Shown: positions 1 to 10,904, counted from the first letter of the stretch. The stretch is DNA of 64,000 bases from Phenylobacterium sp. LH3H17 (GCF_024298925.1 NZ_CP101283.1:1865001-1929000), one strand, 5' to 3'. Numbers and translations: made by a program. Notes: generated by a model from the letters alone, not told the origin.

Positions 1-237
1 CTGAACGTCACGGTCTGGAAGGTCGACACCGACCGCGGCCTGATCCTGCTCAAGGGCGCCGTGCCCGGCACGGAAGGCTCCTACGTCAAGATCCGCGACG
101 CCGTGAAGTCGGCCCGTCCGGCGGACGTCCCGTTCCCGGGCGCGTTCCGCAAGGCCGGTCAAGCCGCGGCGGCTCCGGCCGCCGAGACCCCGGTTGTTGA
201 AGAGGCTCCGGCCGAAGCTGGGGGCGAAGACCAATAA
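1..237 (+). CDS. rplC: 50S ribosomal protein L3, C-terminal part
   Basis: The last 78 codons of L3; the gene begins before the window. The fragment LNVTVWKVD...[10 protein letters not shown]...[10 protein letters not shown] is the conserved C-terminal part of L3, an early 23S rRNA-binding assembly protein. It is followed by an Ala/Pro/Glu-rich tail (about residues 52-78 of the visible part), an extension common in alphaproteobacterial L3. Its TAA stop shares a base with the ATG of rplD (TAATG), which suggests translational coupling inside the S10 operon. Identity is secure from the sequence and its position before rplD. Confidence 0.95.
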   Translation: MNVTVWKVDTDRGLILLKGAVPGTEGSYVKIRDAVKSARPADVPFPGAFRKAGQAAAAPAAETPVVEEAPAEAGGEDQ

Positions 238-875
238 TGAAACTCGACGTCATCAAGCTCGACGGCTCCAAGGGCGGTTCGATCGAACTGTCCGACGCCG
301 TCTTCGGCATCGAAGATATCCGTGGGGACATCCTGCAGCGCGTGGTGACCTGGCAACTCGCCAAGCGCCGCGCCGGCACCCACAAGATCCAGGTCCGCAA
401 CGAGGTCTCTCGTACGGGCAAGAAGATGTACAAGCAGAAGGGCACCGGCGGCGCCCGTCACGGTTCGCGCCGTGCGGCCCAGTTCGTCGGCGGCGCCAAG
501 GCCCACGGTCCCGTGGTCCGCAGCCACGCCTTCGACCTGACCAAGAAGTTCCGCGCGCTTGGCCTGCGCCATGCGCTCAGCTCCAAGGTCAAGTCGGGCT
601 CGCTGGTCATCGTCGACAGCGTGACCCTCTCCGATCCGAAGACCGCGGGGCTGCGCGCCACGCTGTCCAAGATGGGCCTGAAGAACGCGCTGGTCATCGC
701 CGGCTCGGAAGTGGACGCGAACTTCAAGCTCGCCGCCCGCAACATCCCCAACGTGGACGTGCTGCCGAACGCCGGCCTGAACGTCTATGACGTGCTGCGT
801 CGCCACACCCTCGTCCTCACCAAGGACGCGGTCGAGGCGATCAATGCGCGCTATGCCGAGAAGGAAGCCGCGTAA
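237..875 (+). CDS. rplD: 50S ribosomal protein L4
   Basis: L4, 212 residues, normal length. It binds 23S rRNA and sends a long loop into the exit tunnel; the Gly/Arg/Lys-rich stretch [11 protein letters not shown]...GGAKAHGP (about 66-89) is that loop. In E. coli L4 also represses its own operon, but nothing in this window tests that here. The start overlaps the rplC stop and its own stop overlaps the ATG of rplW (TAATG), so rplC-rplD-rplW appear to be translated as a coupled series. Confidence 0.97.
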   Translation: MKLDVIKLDGSKGGSIELSDAVFGIEDIRGDILQRVVTWQLAKRRAGTHKIQVRNEVSRTGKKMYKQKGTGGARHGSRRAAQFVGGAKAHGPVVRSHAFDLTKKFRALGLRHALSSKVKSGSLVIVDSVTLSDPKTAGLRATLSKMGLKNALVIAGSEVDANFKLAARNIPNVDVLPNAGLNVYDVLRRHTLVLTKDAVEAINARYAEKEAA

Positions 876-1174
876 TGGCCGACCCTGTCGCCCGCCACTA
901 CGACGCCATCCTGTCGCCGGTGATCACGGAAAAGGCCACCCTGCTCTCCGAGCAGAACAAGGTCGTCTTCCGCGTCGCCATCGATGCGTCGAAGGATGAA
1001 ATCGCCGCCGCTGTCGAAGCGCTGTTCAAGGTCAATGTCACCAAGGTCAACACCCTGGTGGTCAAGGGCAAGACCAAGCGCTTCCGCGGCCGTCCGGGTC
1101 GTCGCAACGACGTCAAGAAAGCTGTCGTGACGCTGGCCGAAGGCCAGTCCATCGACATCACCACGGGGCTCTAG
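875..1174 (+). CDS. rplW: 50S ribosomal protein L23
   Basis: L23, 99 residues, at the mouth of the exit tunnel where trigger factor and SRP dock. The N-terminal motif [16 protein letters not shown] and the basic segment [16 protein letters not shown] (about 67-82) are diagnostic. The start is fused to the rplD stop, and rplB follows after a 4-nt gap. No unusual feature. Confidence 0.97.
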   Translation: MADPVARHYDAILSPVITEKATLLSEQNKVVFRVAIDASKDEIAAAVEALFKVNVTKVNTLVVKGKTKRFRGRPGRRNDVKKAVVTLAEGQSIDITTGL

Positions 1175-1178
1175 TCCG

Positions 1179-2015
1179 ATGGCCTTGAAGCAATTCAATC
1201 CGACCTCTCCCGGCCGTCGCGGCCTGGTGCTGGTCGATCGTTCCGAGCTCCACAAGGGCAAGCCGGAAAAGTCGCTCGTCCAGGGCCTCACCAAGTCGGG
1301 TGGTCGTGGCGGCGGTGGCCGTATCGCGGTCCGCTTCCGCGGCGGCGGCGCCAAGCGCCTCTATCGCGTGGTCGACTTCAAGCGTCGCAAGTTCGACGTC
1401 CCGGCGACCGTCCAGCGTCTCGAGTACGACCCGAACCGCACCGCCTTCATCGCGCTGATCAAGTACGACGACGGTGAGCTGGCCTATATCCTGGCCCCGC
1501 AACGCCTGAAGGCCGGCGATGTCGTAATCGCGGCCGAAAAGGCCGACGTGAAGCCGGGCAACGCCATGCCGCTGCGCGGCATGCCGATCGGCACGATCAT
1601 CCACAATGTCGAGCTGAAGCCCCTCAAGGGCGGGCAGATCGCCCGTTCGGCCGGCGCCTACGCCCAGCTGGTCGGCCGTGATAGCGGCTATGCCCAGATC
1701 CGCCTGAACTCGGGCGAGCTGCGCATGGTGCAGGACACCTGCATGGCCACGATCGGCGCCGTGTCGAACCAGGACCATATGAACCAGGTTCTCGGCAAGG
1801 CCGGCCGCGTCCGCCACATGGGCTTCCGCCCGCACGTCCGCGGCGTCGTCATGAACCCGGTCGACCACCCGCACGGCGGCGGCGAAGGCCGCACCTCGGG
1901 CGGTCGCCACCCGGTGACCCCGTGGGGCAAGCCGACCAAGGGCGCCAAGACCCGTTCTAACAAGGCGACGGATAAGTACATCATCCGTTCGCGCCACGCT
2001 CGGAAGGCTCGCTAA
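1179..2015 (+). CDS. rplB: 50S ribosomal protein L2
   Basis: L2, 278 residues, a primary 23S binder next to the peptidyl-transferase centre and important for subunit joining. The hallmark C-terminal segment [15 protein letters not shown], with the conserved His at about residue 230, is intact, as are the Gly/Arg-rich N-terminus ([18 protein letters not shown]) and the basic tail SRHARKAR. It ends 3 nt before rpsS. Confidence 0.98.
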   Translation: MALKQFNPTSPGRRGLVLVDRSELHKGKPEKSLVQGLTKSGGRGGGGRIAVRFRGGGAKRLYRVVDFKRRKFDVPATVQRLEYDPNRTAFIALIKYDDGELAYILAPQRLKAGDVVIAAEKADVKPGNAMPLRGMPIGTIIHNVELKPLKGGQIARSAGAYAQLVGRDSGYAQIRLNSGELRMVQDTCMATIGAVSNQDHMNQVLGKAGRVRHMGFRPHVRGVVMNPVDHPHGGGEGRTSGGRHPVTPWGKPTKGAKTRSNKATDKYIIRSRHARKAR

Positions 2016-2018
2016 GCC

Positions 2019-2297
2019 ATGACCCGTTCCGTCTGGAAAGGTCCGTTCGTCGACGGATACCTGCTCAAGAAGGCCGAAACCGCCCAAGGTTCCGGCCGCA
2101 AGGATGTGATCAAGACCTGGTCGCGTCGCTCCACCATCATGCCGCAGTTCGTCGGCCTGACCTTCGGCGTGCACAACGGCCAAAAGCATGTGCCCGTCCT
2201 GGTCAGCGAAGACATGGTCGGCATGAAACTCGGTGAATTCGCCCCCACCCGGTACTTCCCGGGCCACGCGGCCGACAAGAAGGCCAAGAGGAAGTAG
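2019..2297 (+). CDS. rpsS: 30S ribosomal protein S19
   Basis: S19, 92 residues, in the 30S head with S13. The N-terminus [20 protein letters not shown] and the motif [21 protein letters not shown] are characteristic. The C-terminus is a short basic tail (ADKKAKRK). It sits between rplB and rplV with gaps of 3 and 2 nt. Confidence 0.97.
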   Translation: MTRSVWKGPFVDGYLLKKAETAQGSGRKDVIKTWSRRSTIMPQFVGLTFGVHNGQKHVPVLVSEDMVGMKLGEFAPTRYFPGHAADKKAKRK

Positions 2298-2299
2298 CC

Positions 2300-2680
2300 A
2301 TGGCTAAGCAAGCAAAAGCGCGCCGGCTCACCGGCGTCGAGGCGATGGCCAAGGTGACGACTCTCCGCACCAGCCCCCGCAAACTGAACCTGGTCGCCCA
2401 GTCGATCCGCGGCCTCAAGGTCCAGCGGGCCCTGAACGAGCTCGAGTTCAGCCACAAGCGCATCGCGCGCGACGTGCGCAAGGCGCTCTATTCGGCGATC
2501 TCCAACGCCGAGAACAACCACAACCTCGACATCGACAATCTCGTCGTGTCCGAGGCCTTCGTGGGCAAGAACCTGGTGATGAAGCGCTTCGCCGCCCGCG
2601 CTCGCGGTCGTGCTTCGCGTATCGAAAAGCCGTTCAGCGAGATCACCATCGTGGTCCGCGAATTGGGTGAGGCCGCCTGA
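2300..2680 (+). CDS. rplV: 50S ribosomal protein L22
   Basis: L22, 126 residues. Its beta-hairpin lines the exit tunnel near the macrolide site; the region [27 protein letters not shown] (about 93-119) is that hairpin and its return strand. The N-terminus has a short basic leader (MAKQAKARR) before the conserved [19 protein letters not shown]. The TGA stop overlaps the ATG of rpsC (TGATG). Confidence 0.97.
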   Translation: MAKQAKARRLTGVEAMAKVTTLRTSPRKLNLVAQSIRGLKVQRALNELEFSHKRIARDVRKALYSAISNAENNHNLDIDNLVVSEAFVGKNLVMKRFAARARGRASRIEKPFSEITIVVRELGEAA

Positions 2681-3438
2681 TGGGTCAGAAAATCAATCCG
2701 GTCGGGCTTCGCCTCGGCATCAACCGCACCTGGGACAGCCGCTGGTTCGCCGATGGCGCGGACTATGGTCGGATGCTCCACGAGGACCTGAAGATTCGCA
2801 AGAATCTGAAGAAGCGCCTCTACCAGGCCAGCGTCTCGCGCATCATCATCGAGCGTCCGCACAAGAAGTGCCGGATCACGATCTACGCCGCCCGCCCCGG
2901 TGTCATCATCGGCAAGAAGGGCGCGGACATCGAGAAGCTCCGCAAGGACATCGCGGCGATGACCCAGGGCGAAGTGCACCTGAACATCATCGAGATCCGC
3001 AAGCCGGAGACCGACGCCCAGCTGGTGGCCGAGAACATCGCCCAGCAGCTCGAACGCCGGGTCGCCTTCCGTCGCGCCATGAAGCGCGCCATGCAATCGG
3101 CCATGCGCCTCGGCGCCAAGGGCGTCCGGATCAATGTCTCGGGCCGCCTCGGCGGCGCGGAAATCGCCCGGATGGAATGGTACCGCGAAGGCCGCGTGCC
3201 GCTTCACACCCTGCGCGCCGACGTCGACTACGGCTTCACCGAGGCCAAGACGACCTACGGCATCATCGGCGTGAAGGTGTGGGTCTTCAAAGGCGAAGTC
3301 CTCGACCACGATCCGATGGCGCTGGACAAGCGCCTGGCGACTGAATCCGGCCCGGCCGGCGAAGGTGGCGGACGTGACCGTTCGGGCGATCGCCCCGACC
3401 GTGGTCGCCGTGACCGCCGCGAGCAAGCTGGAGCCTAG
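2680..3438 (+). CDS. rpsC: 30S ribosomal protein S3
   Basis: S3, 252 residues, at the mRNA entry side of the 30S. The KH domain [18 protein letters not shown] lies at about 70-87, and the C-terminal domain contains [26 protein letters not shown]. Beyond about residue 225 there is an Arg/Asp/Gly-rich tail ([20 protein letters not shown]) longer than in E. coli, a low-complexity extension frequent in alphaproteobacteria. Start codon overlaps the rplV stop. Confidence 0.97.
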   Translation: MGQKINPVGLRLGINRTWDSRWFADGADYGRMLHEDLKIRKNLKKRLYQASVSRIIIERPHKKCRITIYAARPGVIIGKKGADIEKLRKDIAAMTQGEVHLNIIEIRKPETDAQLVAENIAQQLERRVAFRRAMKRAMQSAMRLGAKGVRINVSGRLGGAEIARMEWYREGRVPLHTLRADVDYGFTEAKTTYGIIGVKVWVFKGEVLDHDPMALDKRLATESGPAGEGGGRDRSGDRPDRGRRDRREQAGA

Positions 3439-3447
3439 GGTAGAGCC

Positions 3448-3879
3448 ATGCTGTCTCCGAAGAAAACCAAGTACCGTAAGCAGTTCAAGGGCAAGATCCA
3501 TGGAACGGCGAAGGGCGGCTTCTCGCTGAACTTCGGCTCCTACGGCCTCAAGTCCGTTGAACCGGAACGCATCACCGCGCGTCAGATCGAAGCCGCTCGT
3601 CGGGCGATCACCCGCCAGATGAAGCGCCAAGGCCGCGTGTGGATCCGGATCTTCCCGGACGTGCCGGTCACCGACAAGCCTGCGGAAGTCCGGATGGGCA
3701 AGGGGAAGGGCGCCGTCGAATATTGGGCGGCCCGCGTTCACCCCGGCCGCATCATGTTCGAAATCGACGGCGTGCCGGACGATGTGGCCCGTGAAGCCCT
3801 GCGCCTCGGCGCGGCCAAGCTTCCGGTGAAGACCCGCATCGTCACCCGTATCGACGCCGCTGTGGCGGAGGCCGCGTGA
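3448..3879 (+). CDS. rplP: 50S ribosomal protein L16
   Basis: L16, 143 residues, located at the A-site side of the 50S. The start [16 protein letters not shown] is conserved, as are the Arg-rich [28 protein letters not shown] and the [15 protein letters not shown] loop, which approaches the peptidyl-transferase centre. A 9-nt gap separates it from rpsC. The stop TGA overlaps the start of rpmC. Confidence 0.97.
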   Translation: MLSPKKTKYRKQFKGKIHGTAKGGFSLNFGSYGLKSVEPERITARQIEAARRAITRQMKRQGRVWIRIFPDVPVTDKPAEVRMGKGKGAVEYWAARVHPGRIMFEIDGVPDDVAREALRLGAAKLPVKTRIVTRIDAAVAEAA

Positions 3880-4073
3880 TGAAGATCGACGATATCCGGG
3901 GCATGACGCCCGACCAACTCGGCGAGACCCTGCTGAACCTGAAGAAAGAGCAGTTCAACCTGCGCTTCCAGGCGGCTACGGGCCAGGTTGAGAAGACCCA
4001 CCGCGTCGACCAGGTCCGCAAGGACATCGCGCGGATCAAGACCGTCCTGCGTTCCAAGCAGACCGCGGCCTAA
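3879..4073 (+). CDS. rpmC: 50S ribosomal protein L29
   Basis: L29, 64 residues from the ATG at 3879. An in-frame GTG at 3876 would add one Met; I prefer the ATG because it forms a TGATG overlap with the rplP stop, the arrangement seen elsewhere in this operon. The conserved core is [18 protein letters not shown] followed by [17 protein letters not shown]29 lies at the tunnel exit with L23. rpsQ follows after 13 nt. Confidence 0.95.
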   Translation: MKIDDIRGMTPDQLGETLLNLKKEQFNLRFQAATGQVEKTHRVDQVRKDIARIKTVLRSKQTAA

Positions 4074-4086
4074 GGAGACAACGAAC

Positions 4087-4338
4087 ATGCCCAAGCGAAT
4101 TCTCGAAGGCGTCGTCGTCTCCGACAAGGGTGACAAGACGATCGTGGTGAAGGTCGAGCGGACCTTCCTGCATCCGGTGCTGAAGAAGACCGTCCGTCGG
4201 TCGAAGAAGTACCACGCCCATGACGAGGCCAACGCCTACAAGGCCGGCGAGGTCGCCCGCATCATCGAATGCGCGCCCAAGTCGAAAACCAAAACCTGGG
4301 AAGCCCTGCCCAAGGCCGCTTCTCAAGCCGCGTCGTAA
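4087..4338 (+). CDS. rpsQ: 30S ribosomal protein S17
   Basis: S17, 83 residues, an OB-fold protein binding the 5' domain of 16S rRNA. The start ATG at 4087 is preceded by AAGGAG about 10 nt upstream and gives the conserved [20 protein letters not shown]; a longer in-frame reading from 3988 only runs back through rpmC and is rejected. The core [24 protein letters not shown] is typical. The Lys/Ala-rich tail is slightly longer than in E. coli. Confidence 0.96.
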   Translation: MPKRILEGVVVSDKGDKTIVVKVERTFLHPVLKKTVRRSKKYHAHDEANAYKAGEVARIIECAPKSKTKTWEALPKAASQAAS

Positions 4339-4353
4339 GGAAGGTCTGATTCT

Positions 4354-4722
4354 ATGATCCAGATGCAGACTAACCTCGAAGTCGCCGACAACTCCGGCGC
4401 GCGTCGTGTGATGTGCATCAAGGTGCTCGGCGGCGCTGGCCGTCGTTACGCCGGCGTGGGCGACAAGATCGTCGTCTCCGTGAAGGAAGCCATTCCGCGC
4501 GGCCGGGTGAAGAAGGGCGACGTCCTTCAAGCCATCGTCGTGCGCACGTCCTCGGCGATCAAGCGCAAGGACGGCTCGGTGATCCGTTTCGACAAGAACG
4601 CCGCCGTCATCGTGAACAAGCAATCCGAGCCGATCGGCACGCGGATCTTCGGCCCGGTTCCCCGTGAACTGCGCGCCAAGAACCACATGAAGATCATCTC
4701 GCTCGCGCCTGAGGTGCTGTAA
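4354..4722 (+). CDS. rplN: 50S ribosomal protein L14
   Basis: L14, 122 residues, an intersubunit-bridge protein and the docking site of the silencing factor RsfS. It shows the canonical [27 protein letters not shown] start and the [18 protein letters not shown] segment. A 15-nt gap after rpsQ contains an AAGGA ribosome site. The stop overlaps the rplX start (TAATG). Confidence 0.97.
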   Translation: MIQMQTNLEVADNSGARRVMCIKVLGGAGRRYAGVGDKIVVSVKEAIPRGRVKKGDVLQAIVVRTSSAIKRKDGSVIRFDKNAAVIVNKQSEPIGTRIFGPVPRELRAKNHMKIISLAPEVL

Positions 4723-5036
4723 TGGCCGCGAAGATCAAGAAGGGGGACCGCGTCGTGGTCCTCACCGGCAAGGACAAGGGCCGTCAAGGCAATGTCCTGA
4801 AGGTCCTGCCCAAGGACGAGCGCGTCGTCGTGGAAGGCCTGAACCTGGTTCAGCGCCACACCCGCCCGACGCAATCCGACCCCCAGGGCGGCATCAAGAA
4901 CAAGGAAGCCGCGCTGCACGTCTCGAACGTCGCCATCGTGGACTCCAAGGGTAAGCCGACCCGCGTCGGTTTCCGGGTCGAAGGCGACAAGAAGGTCCGC
5001 GTCGCCAAGACGACCGGTGAGGTGATCAATGGCTGA
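4722..5036 (+). CDS. rplX: 50S ribosomal protein L24
   Basis: L24, 104 residues, an assembly initiator binding the 5' end of 23S rRNA. The KOW motif is [20 protein letters not shown] (about 7-26), followed by [15 protein letters not shown] and [16 protein letters not shown]. It overlaps rplE by 8 nt, in different frames. Confidence 0.97.
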   Translation: MAAKIKKGDRVVVLTGKDKGRQGNVLKVLPKDERVVVEGLNLVQRHTRPTQSDPQGGIKNKEAALHVSNVAIVDSKGKPTRVGFRVEGDKKVRVAKTTGEVING

Positions 5037-5589
5037 GCAAGCTTATGAGCCGCGGCTGAAGTCCGAATATCGCCAGCGCATCCGCGCGGTGATGAAGGAG
5101 CAGTTCGGCTATACCAACGAAATGCAGATCCCCAAGCTGGACAAGATCGTCCTGAACATGGGGATCGGCGAGGCGGTGTCCGACTCCAAGAAGGTCAACG
5201 CCGCGATTGCCGACCTGGCGAAGATCGCCGGCCAGAAGCCGGTGCCGACCAAGGCCCGTAACTCCATCGCCGGCTTCAAGCTGCGCGAAGGCATGGTGAT
5301 CGGCGCCAAGGTGACGCTTCGCAAGGACCGCATGTACGAGTTCCTGGACCGTCTGATCACCATCGCGCTGCCGCGGGTGAAGGACTTCCGGGGCCTGAAG
5401 CCGACCTCGTTCGACGGTCGTGGCAACTACGCCATGGGTCTGAAGGAGCACATCGTGTTCCCGGAGATCAACTACGACCAGATCGATCAGATGTGGGGCA
5501 TGGACATCATCGTCACCACGACCGCGAAGACCGATGACGAAGCGCGCGCGCTTCTCAAGGAATTCCAGTTCCCGTTCGTTCAAGCGTAA
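5029..5589 (+). CDS. rplE: 50S ribosomal protein L5
   Basis: L5, 186 residues, a 5S rRNA-binding protein of the central protuberance that contacts P-site tRNA. Diagnostic segments are [17 protein letters not shown] (about 37-53), [20 protein letters not shown] and the C-terminal [22 protein letters not shown]. Its start lies inside the end of rplX, so it is probably translationally coupled. Confidence 0.97.
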   Translation: MAEQAYEPRLKSEYRQRIRAVMKEQFGYTNEMQIPKLDKIVLNMGIGEAVSDSKKVNAAIADLAKIAGQKPVPTKARNSIAGFKLREGMVIGAKVTLRKDRMYEFLDRLITIALPRVKDFRGLKPTSFDGRGNYAMGLKEHIVFPEINYDQIDQMWGMDIIVTTTAKTDDEARALLKEFQFPFVQA

Positions 5590-5610
5590 GCGGCGGGAAG
5601 GAAAGAGAAA

Positions 5611-5916
5611 ATGGCCAAGAAAAGCGCCGTCAATCGCAACGAGATGGTCCGCAAGCTGGTGAAGCAATTCGCCGCCAAGCGGGAAGCCCTCAAGGCGATC
5701 GCCAACGATGAGTCCCTGCCGCTCGAAGAACGCTTCGAAGCCCGGCTGAAGCTCGCCGAGCTGCCGCGCAACTCGTCCAAGACCCGCATCCGTAACCGAT
5801 GCGAAGTCACGGGCCGTCCGCGCGCCTATTACCGCAAGCTGCGGATGAGCCGGATCGCCCTGCGCGACCTGGGTTCCATGGGCCAGATTCCTGGCCTCGT
5901 TAAGTCGAGCTGGTGA
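5611..5916 (+). CDS. rpsN: 30S ribosomal protein S14 (long, zinc-free form)
   Basis: S14, 101 residues, the long form. The C-terminal region has a single cysteine ([17 protein letters not shown]) and not the CxxC...CxxC zinc ribbon of the short form, so it is the zinc-independent type. A good ribosome site (GGAAGGAAAGAG) fills the 21-nt gap after rplE. The conserved C-terminus [17 protein letters not shown] is present. Confidence 0.97.
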   Translation: MAKKSAVNRNEMVRKLVKQFAAKREALKAIANDESLPLEERFEARLKLAELPRNSSKTRIRNRCEVTGRPRAYYRKLRMSRIALRDLGSMGQIPGLVKSSW

Positions 5917-5926
5917 GGAGGGTCCA

Positions 5927-6322
5927 ATGGTGAACGACCCCGTTGGCGATATGATCGCCCGCATCAAGAACGCCGCCACCCGCGGCCGTTCGAAGGTTTC
6001 CACGCCGGCTTCGAAGATGCGCGCGCGCGTCCTCGATGTCCTGGCCGAAGAAGGCTACATCCGCGGCTATCACTTGGTCGAGAAGCCGGGCGCTTTCCCG
6101 GAATTCGAGATCGAGCTGAAGTACTTCGACGGCCAGCCGGTGATCGTTGAGATCCGCCGCGTGTCGAAGCCGGGCCGCCGGGTCTATTCGTCGATCAAGG
6201 ACCTGAAGCCGATCAAGAACGGCCTCGGGATCTCGATCCTGTCGACGCCGAAGGGCGTCATGTCGGACACGGCCGCGCGTGACGCGAACGTGGGCGGCGA
6301 AGTGCTCTGCCGGGTCTATTGA
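5927..6322 (+). CDS. rpsH: 30S ribosomal protein S8
   Basis: S8, 131 residues, a central-domain 16S binder and, in E. coli, the translational repressor of the spc operon. The start [16 protein letters not shown] and the C-terminal [20 protein letters not shown] are diagnostic. A GAGGAGGG ribosome site lies a few bases before the ATG. No spc-type regulatory stem was identified here, so autogenous control is only a family-level expectation. Confidence 0.97.
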   Translation: MVNDPVGDMIARIKNAATRGRSKVSTPASKMRARVLDVLAEEGYIRGYHLVEKPGAFPEFEIELKYFDGQPVIVEIRRVSKPGRRVYSSIKDLKPIKNGLGISILSTPKGVMSDTAARDANVGGEVLCRVY

Positions 6323-6323
6323 C

Positions 6324-6857
6324 ATGTCGCGGATCGGAAAGAAGGCGGTCGCAGTCCCCTCTGGGGTGACGGTGACCATCGAAGGCCAGACGGTGACGGT
6401 GAAGGGGCCCAAGGGCCAACTCGCCTGGACCCTGGCCGAAGAGATCGAGATCAAGCAGGAAGGCGCCGAGCTCCTCCTGACGAAGCATGTCGACACCACC
6501 CGGGCGCAAGCCATGTGGGGCTTGTCGCGCACCCTGATCGCCAACATGGTGCAGGGCGTGACCGACGGCTTCGAGAAGAGCCTCGAACTGGTCGGCGTCG
6601 GCTATCGCGCGGCGATGAAGGGCAATGCGCTCTCCATGCAGCTGGGCTTCAGCCATGAAGTCGATGTCCCGCCGCCGGCGGGGATCACCTTCGCGGTGCC
6701 GAAGCAGACCGAGATCAAGATCTCGGGCATCGACAAGCAGGTCGTTGGCGAAATCGCTTCGCAAATCCGTCGTCTGCGTCCGCCGGAGCCCTACAAGGGC
6801 AAGGGCGTCCGCTACGCCGGCGAGCAGGTTCGCCGCAAAGAAGGCAAGAAGAAGTAG
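6324..6857 (+). CDS. rplF: 50S ribosomal protein L6
   Basis: L6, 177 residues from the ATG at 6324, one base after the rpsH stop; in-frame codons upstream belong to rpsH. It is built from two similar domains; the conserved C-terminal element is [20 protein letters not shown] (about 148-167). L6 sits near the GTPase-associated centre. Normal length and context. Confidence 0.96.
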   Translation: MSRIGKKAVAVPSGVTVTIEGQTVTVKGPKGQLAWTLAEEIEIKQEGAELLLTKHVDTTRAQAMWGLSRTLIANMVQGVTDGFEKSLELVGVGYRAAMKGNALSMQLGFSHEVDVPPPAGITFAVPKQTEIKISGIDKQVVGEIASQIRRLRPPEPYKGKGVRYAGEQVRRKEGKKK

Positions 6858-6860
6858 GCC

Positions 6861-7220
6861 ATGGCTCTTAAACCCCGTGACACCGCCAAGCGGCGCGCCG
6901 AGCGCAACCGCATCCGTCTGCGGTCCGTGGCGAACGGCCGGCCGCGTCTGTCGGTCTTCCGCTCGTCCAAGAACATCTACGCCCAGGTCATCGATGATGA
7001 GCGCGGCGTGACCCTGGCGGCCGCCTCCACTCTCGAAGAGGGTGAGAAGAAGGCCAAGGGTTCGGACAAGGACGCCGCCGCCCGCGTCGGCGCCCTGGTG
7101 GCCCAACGCGCCATGGAAAAGGGCGTCAAGGACGTCGTCTTCGATCGTGGCGGCTACATCTATCACGGCCGGGTGAAAGCCCTCGCCGACGCCGCGCGCG
7201 AAGCCGGCTTGAACTTCTAG
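6861..7220 (+). CDS. rplR: 50S ribosomal protein L18
   Basis: L18, 119 residues, a 5S rRNA-binding partner of L5. The basic N-terminus ([19 protein letters not shown]) leads into [20 protein letters not shown], and the C-terminus ends [27 protein letters not shown], which is almost invariant in bacteria. It follows rplF after 3 nt. Confidence 0.97.
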   Translation: MALKPRDTAKRRAERNRIRLRSVANGRPRLSVFRSSKNIYAQVIDDERGVTLAAASTLEEGEKKAKGSDKDAAARVGALVAQRAMEKGVKDVVFDRGGYIYHGRVKALADAAREAGLNF

Positions 7221-7230
7221 GGGTACCCAG

Positions 7231-7839
7231 ATGGCTCGTGGCAACGAACAACGCGGTGAAGGCGGTCAACGCCGGGACCGCAACCGGGGCGCTCCGCAAG
7301 ACGAGCGCGCCGACAGCGACATCGTCGAAAAGCTGGTGCACATCAATCGCGTCGCCGCCACCGTGAAGGGTGGCCGCCGCTTCTCGTTCGCCGCCTTGAT
7401 GGTGGTGGGCGACCAGAAGGGCCGCGTGGGCTTCGGTCACGGCAAGGCGCGTGAAGTGCCGGAAGCCATCCGCAAGGCGACCGAGGAAGCCAAGAAGACC
7501 ATGATCCGCGTGCCGCTCCGCGAGAGCCGCACCCTGCACCACGACGGCAACGGCCGTTGGGGCGCCGGCAAGGTCATGGTTCGCGCCGCGCCTCCCGGCA
7601 CCGGCGTCATCGCCGGCGGCCCGATGCGTGCGGTCCTCGAGACCCTGGGCATCCAGGACGTCGTGGGCAAGTCGGTCGGTTCGTCCAATCCCTACAACAT
7701 GGTGCGCGCGACCTTCGAGGCGCTGAAGGCTCAGTCTTCGCCCCGCCAGGTCGCCGCCAAGCGCGGCAAGAAGGTCGCTGACGTCCTCGGCCGCCGCGCC
7801 GACGGCGCGTCGGCCGTCGCCGCCGCCGACGGAGAATAA
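7231..7839 (+). CDS. rpsE: 30S ribosomal protein S5
   Basis: S5, 202 residues, part of the mRNA entry channel and the decoding fidelity network. The double-stranded RNA-binding core is [20 protein letters not shown] (about 32-51) and [20 protein letters not shown]; the second domain has [22 protein letters not shown]. It has a 30-residue basic/Gln-rich leader and a 25-residue Ala/Arg-rich tail beyond the E. coli protein, common extensions in this class. Confidence 0.97.
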   Translation: MARGNEQRGEGGQRRDRNRGAPQDERADSDIVEKLVHINRVAATVKGGRRFSFAALMVVGDQKGRVGFGHGKAREVPEAIRKATEEAKKTMIRVPLRESRTLHHDGNGRWGAGKVMVRAAPPGTGVIAGGPMRAVLETLGIQDVVGKSVGSSNPYNMVRATFEALKAQSSPRQVAAKRGKKVADVLGRRADGASAVAAADGE

Positions 7840-7842
7840 ATC

Positions 7843-8022
7843 ATGGCCAAGGTGACCGTTCGTCAGACGGCGAGCCCCATCCGCCGCAAGAAGGACCAGC
7901 GCGCGACTCTCGCGGGCCTGGGCCTGAACAAGATCGGCCGCGTGTCGGTCCTGGAGGACACCCCGTCGATCCGCGGGATGATCGCCAAGGTCCATCACAT
8001 GGTGGAAGTGGTCGAAGGCTAA
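7843..8022 (+). CDS. rpmD: 50S ribosomal protein L30
   Basis: L30, 59 residues, read directly from the DNA because the gene is short. It begins [20 protein letters not shown], continues [20 protein letters not shown] and ends [13 protein letters not shown]. The size, the GLGLNKIGR motif and the position between rpsE and rplO are all as expected. It starts 3 nt after the rpsE stop. The next gene is 130 nt away, an unusually large gap for this operon that holds two hairpins. Confidence 0.96.
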   Translation: MAKVTVRQTASPIRRKKDQRATLAGLGLNKIGRVSVLEDTPSIRGMIAKVHHMVEVVEG

Positions 8023-8045
8023 GGCCTGAGACTGGACGATTAGGG

Positions 8046-8089
8046 GAGGCGGCGCCAAAAGCGTCGCCTCTTCGGCCGTTTCGGCGGCC
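8046..8089 (+). promoter_or_regulatory. Tandem hairpins between rpmD and rplO
   Basis: Two adjacent inverted repeats in the 130-nt leader of rplO. The first is a 9-bp stem at 8046-8054/8062-8070 with one G-U pair and loop CCAAAAG. The second is GGCCG/CGGCC at 8074-8089. Neither has a U-tract, so they are not classical terminators; they may be an RNA processing, attenuation or ribosomal-protein binding site. The function is inferred only from position. Confidence 0.45.
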
Positions 8090-8152
8090 ACATTGAACAT
8101 CAGCCGAGTCCGGGCGCCGCCCGGGCGACAGATCTCCAAGGAGAGGCGTCAC

Positions 8153-8638
8153 ATGACCAAGCTCAACGAACTTTCGCCCGCCCCCGGTTCGACCAAGAAC
8201 CGCATGCGCGTCGGCCGTGGCCCGGGTTCGGGCAAGGGCAAGACCGCCGGCCGTGGCGTCAAGGGTCAGAAGGCCCGCTCCGGCGTCGCCATCGCCGGTT
8301 TCGAAGGCGGCCAGATGCCGCTGCACATGCGCATGCCCAAGCGCGGCTTCAACAATCCCTTCGCCAAGCAGTTCGCGGAAGTGAACCTATGGCGCCTTGA
8401 GCAGGCGATCGCCGCCGGCAAGCTCGACGCCAAGAAGGCCATCGACGTCGACGTGCTGATCGCCGCCGGCGTCGTGCGCCGCGCCAAGGACGGCGTGCGC
8501 CTGCTGGGCAAGGGCGAGATCAAGACCAAGATCGACATCGTGGTCTATTCCGCCTCCGCCGCCGCCAAGGCCGCGGTCGAAAAGGCCGGCGGCAAGGTCA
8601 CCACGACCGCCCCCGTCGCCGCCGAAGCCGCCGAGTAG
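8153..8638 (+). CDS. rplO: 50S ribosomal protein L15
   Basis: L15, 161 residues from the ATG at 8153, preceded by AAGGAGAGG about 5 nt upstream; a longer in-frame reading to 8093 lacks a ribosome site. The Gly/Arg-rich N-terminus ([20 protein letters not shown]) and [21 protein letters not shown] (about 43-63) are typical of this assembly protein. The C-terminus is an alanine-rich extension. Confidence 0.96.
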   Translation: MTKLNELSPAPGSTKNRMRVGRGPGSGKGKTAGRGVKGQKARSGVAIAGFEGGQMPLHMRMPKRGFNNPFAKQFAEVNLWRLEQAIAAGKLDAKKAIDVDVLIAAGVVRRAKDGVRLLGKGEIKTKIDIVVYSASAAAKAAVEKAGGKVTTTAPVAAEAAE

Positions 8639-8654
8639 GACGACCGCCGACGTT

Positions 8655-8745
8655 CCCGCCCGCGCGGGGACGAAAGCCGATCTCCGGCGCGCCTCGATCC
8701 CTCGCCAGACCCGGTCTGGATCCCCGTTTCGGCGGGGAACGGGGG
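8655..8745. repeat. REP-like palindromic element before secY
   Basis: The 180-nt rplO-secY gap contains a cluster of palindromes: a GC-rich hairpin around 8655-8671, a 7-bp palindrome CCAGACC-C-GGTCTGG at 8705-8719, and CCCCG...CGGCGGGG at about 8722-8737 followed by a G-run. The core words, CCCCG stems next to CCGGTCTGGATCC, are the kind of interspersed extragenic palindrome common in Caulobacter- and Sphingomonas-type genomes. Only this one copy is visible here, so assignment to a family is by resemblance. Confidence 0.5.
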
Positions 8746-8818
8746 ATTTCAGCGGACCGGATGACAGCACGGGGCGGACGCCCTATGTACGACCGGTCCT
8801 GAACGTCTGGGGAACTAC

Positions 8819-10171
<1,353 letters not shown>

Positions 10172-10245
10172 TTCGCAGAGAGACGCGCTCGCATTTGAGA
10201 GCCGGCCCGAATGGGGAAGGTCGGCGGGGAGGGGATATTTAAGCG

Positions 10246-10818
10246 ATGAATTTGATCCTGTTCGGCCCGCCGGCGGCGGGGAAGGGCACCCAGGCCAAGC
10301 GCCTGGTCGACAGCCGCAAGATGGTCCAGCTCTCTACAGGCGACATGCTGCGCGCGGCGATCGCCTCGGGCACCGAGCTCGGCCAGCGGGTGGCCGGCGT
10401 CATGGAGCGCGGCGAGCTGGTCACCGACGAGATCGTCATCGCCCTGATCGAGGAGCGGCTGCCGGAAGCCGAGGCCGCGGGCGGGGCCATCTTCGACGGT
10501 TTCCCGCGCACGATCGCCCAGGCCCAGGCCCTGGACGTCATGCTGGAGCAGCGCGGCGCCCGAATCGACCTAGTGATCCGCCTCAAGGTCGACGACGAAC
10601 AGCTTCTGAAGCGGGTGGCCGGCCGATTCGCCGAATCTGGCCGCCCCGACGACAACCCCGAGAGCTTCAAGGTGAGGCTCTCGGCCTATAACGACCAGAC
10701 CGCGCCGCTGCTGCCCTACTACCAAAACCACGGGAAACTCGTGGAAGTGGACGGCATGGGCTCGATCGAAGACGTATCCGCCGGCATCGACAAGGCCCTC
10801 GACGGCCCCCGCTGGTAG
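10246..10818 (+). CDS. adk: Adenylate kinase (short form)
   Basis: Adenylate kinase, 190 residues, interconverting ATP + AMP and 2 ADP in the cytosol. The P-loop is GPPAAGKGT (7-15), the AMP site includes LSTGDMLRAAIASGTELG (about 29-46) and the catalytic DGFPRTIAQAQAL lies at 85-97. After GRFAESGRPDDN (about 126-137) it goes directly to FKVRLSAYNDQTAPLLPYY, so it lacks the roughly 30-residue LID insertion of the E. coli enzyme. It lies 74 nt after secY; no map or rpmJ gene intervenes. Confidence 0.97.
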   Translation: MNLILFGPPAAGKGTQAKRLVDSRKMVQLSTGDMLRAAIASGTELGQRVAGVMERGELVTDEIVIALIEERLPEAEAAGGAIFDGFPRTIAQAQALDVMLEQRGARIDLVIRLKVDDEQLLKRVAGRFAESGRPDDNPESFKVRLSAYNDQTAPLLPYYQNHGKLVEVDGMGSIEDVSAGIDKALDGPRW

Positions 10819-10876
10819 AATAAGCCCTCGCAATCGCGTGACGCCTGAAAAGGTTCAAATTCTCGCGATTGCGCCA

Positions 10877-10904
10877 TTGACGGAAACGCAACGTTCCCTA
10901 TAAC
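10877..10904 (+). promoter_or_regulatory. Promoter for the rpsM-rpsK-rpoA-rplQ unit
   Basis: TTGACG at 10877-10882 and TATAAC at 10899-10904, separated by 16 nt, are a close match to a housekeeping sigma promoter. They lie in the 191-nt gap between adk and rpsM, about 105 nt before the rpsM start, so the alpha operon can be transcribed independently of the upstream S10-spc genes. Seen by eye, with no transcript data. Confidence 0.6.

Noticed and set aside
3988..4338. Extended S17 protein reading back through rpmC
   Set aside because: The extra N-terminal codons are rpmC in another frame; the ATG at 4087 has a ribosome site and gives the conserved start.
1158..4686. Long minus-strand open frames over the ribosomal genes
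   Set aside because: High-GC codon bias creates long antisense frames; their translations are low-complexity and no ribosome sites or family motifs are seen.
10172..10245. rpmJ (L36) or map between secY and rpsM
   Set aside because: No 37-41 codon L36-like frame (MKVRxSVK) or methionine aminopeptidase motif is found in the secY-adk or adk-rpsM gaps.
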